A stretch of DNA of 64,000 nt from Rotaria sp. Silwood1 (taxonomy: Eukaryota > Rotifera > Eurotatoria > Philodinida > Philodinidae). Each line of letters starts with the position of its first letter. Position 1 is the first letter of the stretch. The stretch is from NCBI GenBank assembly GCA_905250075.1, contig CAJNOP010000097.1, forward strand, positions 124,001 through 188,000. Reading direction: 5' to 3'. Of this stretch, positions 46,973 through 58,700 are shown piece by piece. Both the position numbers and the translations under genes were made by a program. The notes beneath the pieces are model-generated. The model was given only the letters and a program-made list of their open reading frames with translations, was not told where the DNA came from and made no database searches.

Positions 46973-49900
46973 ATGTTGGACGAAGTCAATAAAGGTGAGA
47001 CTACTTCTTCAGTGAACTTGTCCATTATCATTATCTACTTCATTGTCCTTACTATAAAATTGTAGATCCAATCGGCTTAGATGCCTTACTTTCTTGTAAT
47101 ATTGGTATCAAAGTCTTGGCATTAAGTACAGCAGATAACTTCGAAAGTCCATACAACAAGCTTAATCTGAGCAAAAGTAAATAGCAGCATTATAACTAAC
47201 TTCAAACTGATTAAATTTTTCCGTATCAGATACTGACAGATTGGAAACTTCAGTTTTCGAGAACACGGATCAGTTCTTACATAGAAGTGACCCACAATCG
47301 TTGACTGAAGCGAATCCATCGTCAATCGATCGAGATTTCGATAAATGGTTCTCAGAGTTGCCTGATGCCGGTAATCTTTACAGTATTTTATTGCCAACTA
47401 ACTGAAATTCATTATTTAGATGTCTCTTTGAATTCATTTTTGCTATCCCCGTTGGACAATTCAAACTATACAAGCTCTGATCCTTCTCCAATACTTGGTT
47501 TGTATTGTGACTCATATCATATTCTCACATAGACTTTGAACAATTTTTCCTTCAGAAAATTCTGAGCACATCAATCATACCATGTTGAGTGGTGCAGAAT
47601 CACTACCAGATGCGGATCAAGAATCAATAGATAATGAAAGAGAAAATCAGGTTTGTTAGCACCAACTAGGCCGCAAAAAGTCTGAAGACGAGCAAAAGTT
47701 GCTCGGTATTTTTTGATTATGTCCCTCATTCCCTCGACCGAAGGAGCGGTCATACGAAATAATATAAGTTTGTCTCGGCGTGGATCTGTTTGCAGTCATG
47801 TTTACACATTTGTATAGTCCTAATCGTAATTTAACAAAATTGACTAAAGGTAATAAGGGTTGAAAGATCCGAATTTGGGGTCAGTTTTTCGATTCGGGCT
47901 TTCATTAATCAGAAAATAAACCAATCAGAAACTAGCCTCTCCTATCAACTGAAGTAATGGCCATATGGAATGTGATGAGTTTGCGATCTGGTAGTTTTTG
48001 GGAGAGTAACACGTTCGGATGTATTAGCGTGATTATAAATTTGGTAACTCGCGTAACATCAAATACATATGAAGTTTTTTCAGGCGACTAGTTTAGCCAA
48101 ATAAATATTTTCAGTGTTTGACCATGAGTCTGTCAAGCTTTAGTCGACTAGTAGTAATTTAATGTGTTCCCATTTCTTTCCTTACTACCTGGTATGGTTA
48201 GGAATGGTTGATGTGTAATTGGCACATTTTCTGTTACACTAATATGTAATCAGTGAAAGTTTTAGATGGTGTGCGCTTTACCTTAGCTGATGAATTGTAT
48301 CAGATCAGCTTTATTGAACGTTGTCCTATCTAGATGTGGTTCTCGAAATAGATATGTATCAGAGAAAAATATAACACGTAAAACTACATTCATGCATAAA
48401 TGCATTTAGGGTCTCAACATCATTCGCATTCAAGCCAACAACTACTTCTGAAACTCAAAGCTTAGTTTTAGTCGATTACACATTGTCGGCATTTAAGTCT
48501 ACTCGTATTATATTTTTTCTGGCTAAGTTCTTATTTATTCGCATATTTTTTCAGAAACTCTGACTTATTTGATTTCTACAGTCACTATAACTCAAAGAAG
48601 CTAATATCAAAAGGAATTTATAAAGGAGATCATATCTTTTATGGTAGATAGAGAATGCCTAACTCTTGTTTTAATGTAGTTTCAATGAGAGCAGAAGTCG
48701 CTAACAATTGAGAAATATTTTCAAATAAAGTATGAGAACAGTTTTTCTGTACGGACGCAATATCTGAATAGTACATTCGACGGAAAGCATCACTCAAAGA
48801 ATTTATCTTGATTTTATAGGAAGCAAAATTGAATAAAGTGAAATGAGATTCTCTGTTGGTATGTGTCCTTCTCTGTATTCATTCACGTATCCGAATGTAT
48901 TCGAGTATATTTAAATTACCTAACTAATCTGATGGCTACTTCGAGTAGGAACGTCACGAAAGTGGCGCATTCCAATTAAAGATCAGATCTGGTATGATAG
49001 ATTTTAAGCTAGAAGTTCTGCTGCGCTTGTATTTTTGTAGCGGACACGCTAGAAAATGACACTGCCAGTTGATGTGGTAATGAACATACAGGCTTTTAGC
49101 AGAGTTTTCAAGGACTATGAAGCCTTTTCATGCTAGTATCGCGAATGTGTTTTGCTTCGTGACTCGCTCAGTAAATTGAATGTAATCTCTTTTTTCGAGT
49201 ACGTGTGGATACTGCTGCCGTAGTGTAGTTCGTTTAGATTTCCGTTTGATGTCAGTGTTTGAGCATCAGTTTGAATAGATGATATTATAACAAAAATCCT
49301 CACGCGGGTACGCATACAATTGCGCACAACGAGGCTGACACTAGTATCAACATCGACACACATCCTATTTCAAACGTTGTATAATAGTTTTGTTGAGGGC
49401 TGCAAAAAAGAAACACAAACTACCAAAAGAGTCGAATATTTAGTCGAAGGTAAAGCGGATGACACGGATGAGCGTTATTTGTGTTTATTAGTGATAATCA
49501 CTGATTCTCTACAAATGAAGTATCAAACGAAAATATACAAAGAAATACACATTTTTATCCCGAATATAAAATGAAGTGTTGAAAATCTGCGCCCAATATC
49601 CGACAAATCCTTAATGCCTCAAAATTATCTAGACATTTCATTTTAGTCACGAATTGACGTGGAGCAAGTGTTTCAGTTTGCAATGGACAAACTGGAATTG
49701 CTAGCCATAGACTACTCTATTCGTGGTCGTAGTCGATTAATGACCGTCAAAACAGAACCACCAAGCAATCGGCGTCTACGTTATAAAAGTGATGGTAAAC
49801 GACAAGTTGAAAAATCTCGTACCCATCCAATGGAAATCAATGTATGTATTATCCTTCCGTCTTTCACAGTAAATAATCTCTCGTATATGGATTCAGTTGC

Positions 49901-51541
49901 CGAACTTGAAAGAATGTTCACTAAGTATAAAGCAATCATTTTGGATTCAACTTACTATGATAACGTCTACAAATAATCCGAAAAAACAACATTTCCTTCA
50001 TGAAAATTATCTCGAATATCATGACGATGATGTGTATGAAAACAATCATGCATCTGTTCGCGTTCTGTTAACACAACGAGACATTCTTAAAGGTGTAAAA
50101 AAGTAAGTGGACTATTAATATTTTTCTTTCTCGAGAGTGATAGAAGAGAATTAATTCAATGCTCTATTGCAAAACAGAGCATTATTTTTTGATTGAAATA
50201 TTCTAGTGTGCCCGAAAAAGCATGATAAGAAAAAATAATCAAATACCTTCATCGAGTTTTAACCTAATGAAGTGATTCTTTTTCTTTCGATAGAGAAATT
50301 TTCCAAGTTTTTCTTGATAAAGAAAAGTTTAAGAATAATAGTAAAAAACTGAGTGGCAGTCTTTTTGACATAAAAATTTGCTGCATCGACCCTAGAGAAA
50401 ATGATAGCTTTGATATTGTAGTAGCAGGAAACTCATTGTATAAGTTTTTTATTTCTTTTCTTTTGGATTGACAACTTACGAATCCTGTAGTATTCTATGT
50501 GACTCTTCAGTGTGAAAATCACAAGATTTTACGACTGTTTCTAAATTTTTAAAATGACTACTTTCGATATCCGTCAATATTCTCAATGTGTACGTTTTTT
50601 TTGCATTATCATCTGGATTCCACTATGTTTTCGTTGATTGGTAGTATTAAACTCATTTTTGAGATTTAACTAGTGTCGATATATTATATGTGTGCAATGT
50701 CTGAAAATTCGGGAGACCTACTGTTACTTCTTTGTACAAACAGTAAATGTTTGAATTAAAGTAACTTGTATTTTTGTCAGTATTCTTAAGTTTTTCTGTA
50801 TCAACAAAAAATTGCAACTCTTCTCTATCAGTGTAGAAAAATCAATTCCTTAAGCTTGGAAACCTTCGAAAATAGAACAGACACTATTATTTTATCTAGT
50901 TACAAGCTATCTTTGAATAATCCATATTTGTTATTGTATACTAGATTGGATCGCCTTTCAATGAATGCTACGAAACGTGACGATTACAAGTACGAGCTGG
51001 TTGCATTTGACCAATCATTGACACATAAATCATTTGAAAAATGTACCCATCTTGAGTTCTTGTTATTTGAAGAAGTCTTTTCTATGTTGTACATTTCAGA
51101 TACTATCGCAAATGAGAAAAAAATGACAAATGCAGCCAAAGCGAAAAAGTTTATCAAAGATTACGATTTAACATCATGTTTGATTTCTTGTGAATTGATG
51201 ATCAAACACAACGACACATGGCATTTAACGGACATTGCTTGTAAAACGCACATCATTAGGGAAGGTAAGCAATATTCACAATAACAAGAGGTAGAAAAAT
51301 ATTTATTCCTTTAGAAAAACCCAAAAAAAAACAAACAAAATTGGTAAAACGGTTGGTATCTAGAACCGATGATGAACAGCAATTAGAGAACAACAGTTTC
51401 GCTGCGTCAACGTCAAGTTCGACAAAGAAACGAAAACAATCTTCATCGCTAGTGACCGAATTACCGGTAAAATCTATTACTAATCATTTGATTCAACAGA
51501 ATTTTTTTGCATTTAATAGGTTACATATGTTAAAAAAATGA
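46973..51541 (+). CDS. Rel/NF-kB-like transcription factor (divergent)
   Basis: Ten exons keep phase throughout: 46973-46994, 47066-47104, 47230-47370, 47420-47497, 47556-47650, 49647-49841, 49897-50102, 50294-50437, 50837-51264, 51315-51541 (1575 nt, 524 residues). Introns are GT-AG and mostly 49-125 nt, with one of 2.0 kb. Residues 1-125 are acidic and Ser/Asp-rich, as in an activation region. Residues about 163-300 resemble a Rel-homology DNA-binding domain: RLRYKSDG (168-175; family RFRYxCEG), RTHPMEIN (family K-x-YP-x-I-x-I), a QSFWIQLTMIT strand and ILKGVKKEIF (family LGIxxVKKKE). Residues 307-449 match no IPT/TIG domain that I can confirm. The tail has basic clusters (PKKKQ, KKRKQ) suited to nuclear import. 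Splicing is well supported; the family call is moderate. Confidence 0.62.
47651..49646. other. 2.0-kb intron of the Rel-like gene
   Basis: Donor GTTTGT after GAAAATCAG and acceptor CATTTTAG. It is far longer than the other introns of this gene. No ORF, repeat or RNA gene was recognised inside; an internal promoter or a second gene cannot be excluded. Confidence 0.55.
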
Positions 51542-51604
51542 AGTCCATCGATTCGATGGATCATCATTTACAATGAACATGAGTTTATTATCATAACTAT
51601 AGTT

Positions 51605-51694
51605 TATCTTACTAATAAAATTATAAATGGCATTATAGCCATTTCACACGTGTGAAATGTCAAGAATGCTATTTATAATTTTATTAGTAAGATA
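51605..51694. repeat. 90-bp palindrome centred on CACACGTGTG
   Basis: Two 45-bp arms meet with no spacer. The left arm begins TATCTTACTAATAAAATTAT and the right arm ends ATAATTTTATTAGTAAGATA, with about five mismatches in the inner part. It lies 64 bp after the stop codon of the Rel-like gene. Confidence 0.9.
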
Positions 51695-51728
51695 CACCGA
51701 TTGGTAACAAACGCGTCCGAGCGAATGT

Positions 51729-51794
51729 GTAGTGAAGATCAATGATGTCTGCATGTCTTGTGCACGACATACAAATATCATTGATCTTCACTAC
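51729..51794. repeat. 66-bp palindrome centred on GTGCAC
   Basis: The arms GTAGTGAAGATCAATGAT and ATCATTGATCTTCACTAC are perfect for 18 bp and continue with a few mismatches and a 2-nt length difference to a GTGCAC centre. It is the second of three consecutive palindromes. Confidence 0.9.
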
Positions 51795-51827
51795 ATATTT
51801 GACCGGTTATTGAAAGATCCATTTGAG

Positions 51828-52182
51828 TTTGTGGGTGGCTTTTGAAGTTCGGTGAGGGAGAGTTAGGGTGGCTGCGGCTTTAGTTAGGTGCCTGAGGATG
51901 TCCGTAGATGCATGTCGGTATGGACGTGATTGTGAAATTGTGAGGGTGATGATGTTAATGCCTGGGCGAGTGTCTGTAGGAATTACACTTTATCTTTGTT
52001 TCGCTTTACTTTACTTTTCCAAAGTAAAATAAAGGTACAATGCCATTTCCACACACATACTCACACACTCGTCCAAGCGCTAATATTGTCACCCTCACAA
52101 TTTCACAATCACATCCATACAGACATGCACCTACGAACATCCTCACTCATCTAACCCCACCTACCACCCACCCATAGCTACA
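51828..52182. repeat. Large G-rich/C-rich inverted repeat with nested hairpin
   Basis: The left arm (about 51828-51982) is GT/GA-rich and the right arm (about 52050-52182) is its imperfect reverse complement. The best block is GATTGTGAAATTGTGAGGGT against ACCCTCACAATTTCACAATC, a perfect 20-bp match. The loop contains a smaller hairpin (CTTTATCTTTG... / ...AAAATAAAG). It shares TGTGGG at its left edge with the other GT/CA blocks in the window. Confidence 0.88.
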
Positions 52183-52713
52183 CTCCTATTATTTTATTAT
52201 AATTTTAATCGAGAAAAGTTCTTTTTTTATATTATTGTTCTACTAGTGTGTGTATTGTTTTATGTTTCAACTAGTTTTAATCCCATGTCCTATTTTACAA
52301 CACGTTTTTTTGTCTGTTTGTTCAAGATTGCATTATAATTAATAAAGCAGCACTTATTTATTGATCCAAAAATCCCTATTTTTTGTTTCTTCATTAATGA
52401 GTTAATTGTACATAATATATGAGTATGAATGTGGTTCTCTGTTCGTTCCCATCTTCACTCACACACACAACGCTATAGTTTTTCTACCTTTAAGTTTAAT
52501 AACACAAATCTTTCTGCCAACAATTTAATTTAAGAGTACACACTTGTGTTTTTGTTTCTATTTACTTCAAGGCCCTTGTTTCTACTACAAAGAGTGGACA
52601 AAATATTTATGTTAGTTATTTTCTCTGAAATGTCAGTTTGTATTGCCTGAATAAAAGGGAATCAAATCCATAAAAGAAACATATCAAGTCATATGAAGGA
52701 ACAGCAGTACAAT
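52183..52713. other. Spacer between convergent genes
   Basis: AT-rich DNA between the palindrome cluster and the 3' end of the BK channel gene. It probably contains that gene's 3' UTR. No other feature was seen. Confidence 0.5.
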
Positions 52714-55700
52714 CTAAACGTCAACACGATGAGTAATGTCGTCAAAAAAGTCGGAATCGACATTCAGATGTGAATGTTGCATGACATAAACCTAGAACAT
52801 GATTACAAAGAATGTTATTGAAAATTACTCTAGATATAAAACACACCATGTCTGACGGATGCATCTGATAGTCATATGGCGGGTAGTAGATAACGATACG
52901 TTTGGGGTCACCTATCGGTTTATTATCTTGCGAGCTTGGATCGTGTTGAAGTAGCAAATCCAAAAGGCGATAAATGCCCATGACAATCATACGATAACGT
53001 TCGAGCGATTTACAGAAAAGTGTATCGAATGTGACTGGTGTCGACTGAACAAAAAATGATATGTGTCGAGATCATTTAAAAATGGTATAAATTATACTCT
53101 TGAATCAATGTCAGGAATGAGATCATGAATCTCGAGTATGGCTACTCGTGCTCGATTTCGTTTTCGAAGTATCTCTGGTGTTTCACATTGAACGAACCGT
53201 TTGCCCTCAGCCAGGATTTCCTCCAATTGTAGATCGATGCCCCCCATTAGAATGTTTCGAAGAAAGTTGACCGTATTGGTATTGTAATAAGCCTACGAAG
53301 AAAAACATGTGTAAATTTTGTGATACGCTGGAACCCACTAGGATTCTTCGTCACTATGATGCAAGATTTACGAACAATAAGTTTTTAACCGAAAAGTTTC
53401 GGTTAAGATGAATATCATACTGATCCATATCTAATTTTTCGTGATAAGTCTTACATAAAAGGATCTTAGTTCATTCGTGATGTTTGCCTTATACACATGG
53501 CAGTTTCAAGTGGCCTAGACCAAATTAACTACTGTTTTATTAATTGAAATATTAAGCTTGTCGAAGCGCCTCAAAAGATACAAACTTGATCGTATGATAT
53601 TTTTCTTCTTCTACTTAACCCTCTGGTCAAAATATTGTTTGTAAACATGTTAGATTAATTATTTAAAAAACAAAAAATAATGTTCATAATTGATTGTCAA
53701 CAAGAAATAAAATCCAAGAGTTTTGAACTAGCTATCAAAAGTCTCTGTCCCAACAAGTATATACTCACACAACTCAATAAGCAGTCAAGTACACTGTCGG
53801 CAAAGGCAGCACCTTCAAGTAGACAATTATGGGATAAAGAAAAAAAAACGAAGTGAACGTTGTTGTTACCCGATGCAAATGGAGTAGTTAAAAAGAATCG
53901 CAGATCAACTTCGTCGGTATGGCCTTTAAAACAAAGCATGTGGTTAGAAATTAGAAAAAGTTGATCAATCTACCTTGTTCTACATATTGAACATTGGAAT
54001 CAATCGCTGCAATAAAAAGTATAAGTCACAATTTCTGTAGGGTAGAACACATAAATTACTTAGTGCAGTTAGCGTGTGAATTCGATTGTGACGAGCAAGC
54101 CTGAGTTCAGACATATCGACAGCAGTTTTGCTTTTCCTGGTTAAACTAAGAGCTGAAAGGAATCCAGCCAATTTCATTTCGATTTGTCGAATGCTAAGAG
54201 CAGATAGAACTGATGATTTATCAACTAAATACTTGTCTGCATTTCCATGATCCAATGTAGACATAATAACACATTGACGACAGTTTTGAATTGAGACTAA
54301 TTTTAAATTGTAAGGATTTATCGGCGAACCCTATGATTTTTTTTTCGTTGAAATAAGATAACCTACTTTCCAAAATTAGAAATATCCAAGAAAGAAATAG
54401 CATATTTCTGGGCTCTTAAATACCTTTTTTTAGCGTAAAAAAAAGAACTCTATTTTATGACTATAGTTTGAGATAATTTGGACCCGAAAATGTGCTATTT
54501 CCTTCTTAGCTTAGAAATATCTCACGTTGAGAATATAAATATCAGGAAATGTTGATATCATATCCCATTCTTTTCGCATATATTCGAGTTCGGTGACAAA
54601 AACAATGGTCGGTAGTTCCTGGCGACGAAACGAGCTGGCACGGAGAGGCATGACCAGATTCTGTAGACCAATGCTTGGTGATGATTGATCTGCATGGAGG
54701 CACACGATTACATCTGTAAATGAGATCAGAATTGTTCTCAATAGTCTTTTCGTGATTTTTCAAAAATACTGATATTTTGTTTCACTATTTGCAAACTTTT
54801 GAGAAGCAAGCAAAATTAAGGGTGTTTCTTAAGAAAACTGAAATAGTTCCCTAGAATTTGAATTTGACCCAATGTCTATTTAGCAACATTGTTTTCATCT
54901 AGAGATATATTTCATTTATGGTTACGGTTCTCGGCAAGTTTTCGAGAGATCGAGAAAGGTTTTATTTCTAGAGTTTAGCATTTAAATCAAAGTTGAATGA
55001 TTCTAACAAAAGTCTTTTTTTCTCAAATCCTGTTGAATACAACTTTTAGATTATTCGTTATGAGTAGTCATACTTACGATCTTGAAAGCGAAGAGGATGC
55101 TTGGGAGCTGTTGTTTGGTTTTGTATAGTACGCTTTCCACGAAGAGAAGCACGATACTCTCGAAGTAAATTAGCATCCTATACAAACAGAATGGGTATCC
55201 GGTGACTTTTATTCTTCTGACATTCATGTCAATGACAACATACGAGAATAGCTTCTTCGATGTGCCGCGATGGCGTAAAATAAAACATACCAGTGGAATC
55301 AAAGCTTGAAACATCCTCCTCGGACAGTCTGTCAAAAATGAACAATGATATTGATACATACAAAGCACATCCACAATCGCTGTCTAGAAACTTCAACACT
55401 GATAGCTGAATCCAATTCAAAAGATTCGAATGAATCAGTATACAGTTGTTGTCTCATTCTAATCCCATACAATTCTTAGTTTGGTAATGATGAAACATTT
55501 TATAAGCCAACGAACGAAAAGATGAATCACAACCTACCCTTCCATACGAGCCAAACATCGAGAATCTCGACGTTCAAAATGCGACGAAATAAGAGGTTGA
55601 ATGACGTCGGCATCCGACATAGAACTAGAACACAAAAAGCATTAGAGAAATAGAGAGACAGAGTTAGAAAGACATATTTTACTAGCAGACACTCAAATAA

Positions 55701-58700
55701 CTTACATAATAGCATGTTCGTTGCCTTGGACATTTGGTGACTGATCAAGAGTCATGGTTTCTTCGCCATATATACCATCGGTATCTACTACTATGAACAT
55801 CGTTAGATGCAGGAATAACAATAGTCATCAATGCCAACTTACTATGTGCACACTTTCGCATGCATTTCAACTGCAATTCTGTCAACTGGTCGAGCACTGG
55901 ATAGCAAATTGAACAATAGTATTTCACTCTACAAAACAAAATCAACAATTAACCCTTGTTTTTACAAAAAGAAAAAAAGACAACTAACGAACCGATTAGC
56001 GTCTTCACTAGAAATGCTCACGACAAAAGCACAGCACCCACGAGTAATAACACAATTGTCACACGGCACAACATCGACAACCAATCGTATATTACCATGT
56101 TCATCAGTTCTTCTCATTTCAATAGCCAAAAGCATGACGCGAAGTTTAAAGCAGATGCTACATAATCAAAATTGAACAGTCATGAAAATAAAAATTACGT
56201 ACAGAGCACTCTCAGTGTATGTTTTTCCGTAGAATGACGGGGACATCTCTTCGAGATATATTTGCATACCGGCACCTCGATGATACAAATCACGCCATGA
56301 CCAAGCTTGTGTCTAGATAAAAACAAATCAACCAAATTATTCACCAGCATATTTCATTTAGGTTTTCAATACATACATACTCATTGAGATCGTGGCCAGT
56401 CAAACAACAAGTACGAGACTAGAATGATAAATATATTTGTCTTGCGTCCGCTTGCTTCAAATAAAATCCGACATAAATCAAGAATATTCAGTCTCAGTCT
56501 ATCTTGGAAAATATTTGACATCAATCACAATCTTAGGAATTGTAGCTTGTGGATTAAAATCAATAATGTCTAGTTGTTCAAGTTTTTCGCATCGCTAGAT
56601 ATTTATATAGGAAAGAATCAACACAAATGATTAGATATTCAAAAAATGCCATTCATTTTCAAGATCTGTTCATTTCTATGTAAATTTGCAAAACAGTCAT
56701 TATCATTGTTCAATAATTTATTATCTATGAAAATTAATGAAGATATTATGAACTTCGGTTTAAAACCTTCGTATTTCATCTTGTATTCTGTCTTTTTGTA
56801 TAAACCATGGCTCCCGAAAAAAATGATCAAAAATTGGATGTAATCGTGCTAGGCATTTTCGAGTTTCCTTTATTTTTACATAGAAACTGTCAAGAATGAA
56901 CTTCAAGATGAAACTTTGATTGGTACTGATTTTACAAAGCTACAGTGAAAATTTGCTCTATACTGTCGCAGTTGTGGTTTGACGAATTATTCATTCGACT
57001 GGTAGTTTTAGGCAGCTTTGTTGAGCTCATCTAAAATTACAATGTGCCTTATCTTATGTTTAGTATTCAGTATATAAATACACTGAACATGATTAAAGAG
57101 CTTAGAAGTATGATACACCGATACTAAACCGAAATTCTAGAAATATTTCAAAATTCTAACGGAAAACAAGGTCTAAATAGCTCTAGAACATTTCGAATTA
57201 AAGTATTTTTCTAAATCACATTCGGAAATTTCTATATATCTCGTTAAACAAAAATCAAATAAAATATCTTTCTCTATGAACGTAGACATCAAAATCGTTT
57301 TATGAATGACTCGAGTTCAGTAGTTACGATAGTAAAGCCGAAATTGCTAGTCGAAGTTGATGAAGATATCTCAAATAATGAATACACTTTCAGAAATATA
57401 TCTCCCGATACATTTTTTAACGAATATAATAGAAGAGAATTAACAATCTGGACGGTTTATAGCAATGACAGCAAACAAGTTCGATGAAGTTTCTGTTCTG
57501 GAAGATATAATGTGTCACCATAAAATGACTAGGGTATTATAAGAGTTTATTCAATAAGTGAATGTATTTTCACTGACAATGGAACATGTTCAAGTATGTG
57601 ATGCCAATCAAACCCATATTTAGCTCATAAGAAGAACTTAACACGACTAAAGGATACTTAAAATAAATAATCCCTATGTTCTGACCATCAGGCATCATGA
57701 TTATGTTACTGAGGTTTCCTGAGATTTAGCTAAATGTTGATAGGAAATTGAATAACAAGAATTTGACAGAGTATTCTGTTCAAATAAAGGTGCCATGACT
57801 ATACGAAGATCGTAAGAATTTCGACACAAATGAGTTGAGTTTTCGATAAAATAAATAAGGATTTGTGCAATTTTCTTCGAAGTTTGATTATTATTGGAAA
57901 CTAAGAGTGAAATTTTGGGTCTTCTAATTAGTGAAGAGTTTTACAGAAATGTGGAATAATAAAAGACCCATGTAAATAAAAAAAAACATCTCAAAAAATA
58001 AGTACCGTCGATGAACCCATAAATCATTTCTCAAACGTTTACTTTTACATACCTTCTCTTGAGCTTCCAGAGCGTTGTAAGACGACATCCGAAAGATGTT
58101 TGTCATCTGTAATAAAATAAACAATGACAAAAAAATTAATTGACTAGGTTTTAGTTAGTACCATTGTAGCGAATCCAGGTACGACACATGACATCCCGAT
58201 TAGACCAAGTTTCAACTCGGCAATACAGATAATTTCGTCTTCGTTCATGTTCCAGCCTGGTATAGAGACAACGTTCATCTAAAGCAATATTCATTATTGG
58301 TATCTATGCAAGAAATCTGACTTGCCTTATTGCGATATTCAAGTAGTTGTAAGAGTATTCTGATACGTTGATTGAAGCTTTTCAAACTGATCACTCGCAT
58401 GATATTTGCTGAATCGTCACTGCCTGGATCTTGATATTCTTTATTAGCAATGATCAAACAGGCTGTAGCCTTATCAACCTTGGTATATAAAAAAAAGACA
58501 AGTCTTCTTATTGAAGGAGAGAGAGAGAATAACGGACTGTAGCTTTCGACAACATACTGATTTTTTAAACAAATACGACTCACTATTTTCGTTTGAAAAA
58601 TTCGCTCAAAGTCATATGACAACGTAATTTCTGTTTTAGATATTCTGTCAGAAGTTTCTTGAAGTTGTACACATTCCTTGAAATTTGCCAACGAACCATA

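Noticed and set aside
49897..49976. Continuation of the first RHD exon in its own frame (NVCIILPSFTVNN...)
   Set aside because: That frame stops at 49976, while a 55-nt GT-AG intron (49842-49896) leads in phase to an exon with clear Rel-like strands.
52746..52846. Extension of the BK reading frame to SECRFRLF stop
   Set aside because: Removing a typical 55-nt intron (52792-52846) gives the family-like ending [11 protein letters not shown]; the read-through tail has no match.
56380..56430. Zinc-ribbon-like BK piece ([13 protein letters not shown])
   Set aside because: It recalls the CKxCH segment of Slo1, but the true counterpart is found in the right place at 55843-55928 ([12 protein letters not shown]). 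This one is out of order and unspliceable in phase.
58500..58691. Extra BK channel exon (open frame starting [16 protein letters not shown])
   Set aside because: The exons on either side (ending DLQRIQ and starting [10 protein letters not shown]) join in phase and match Slo1 directly. The extra stretch has no counterpart and reads as intron.
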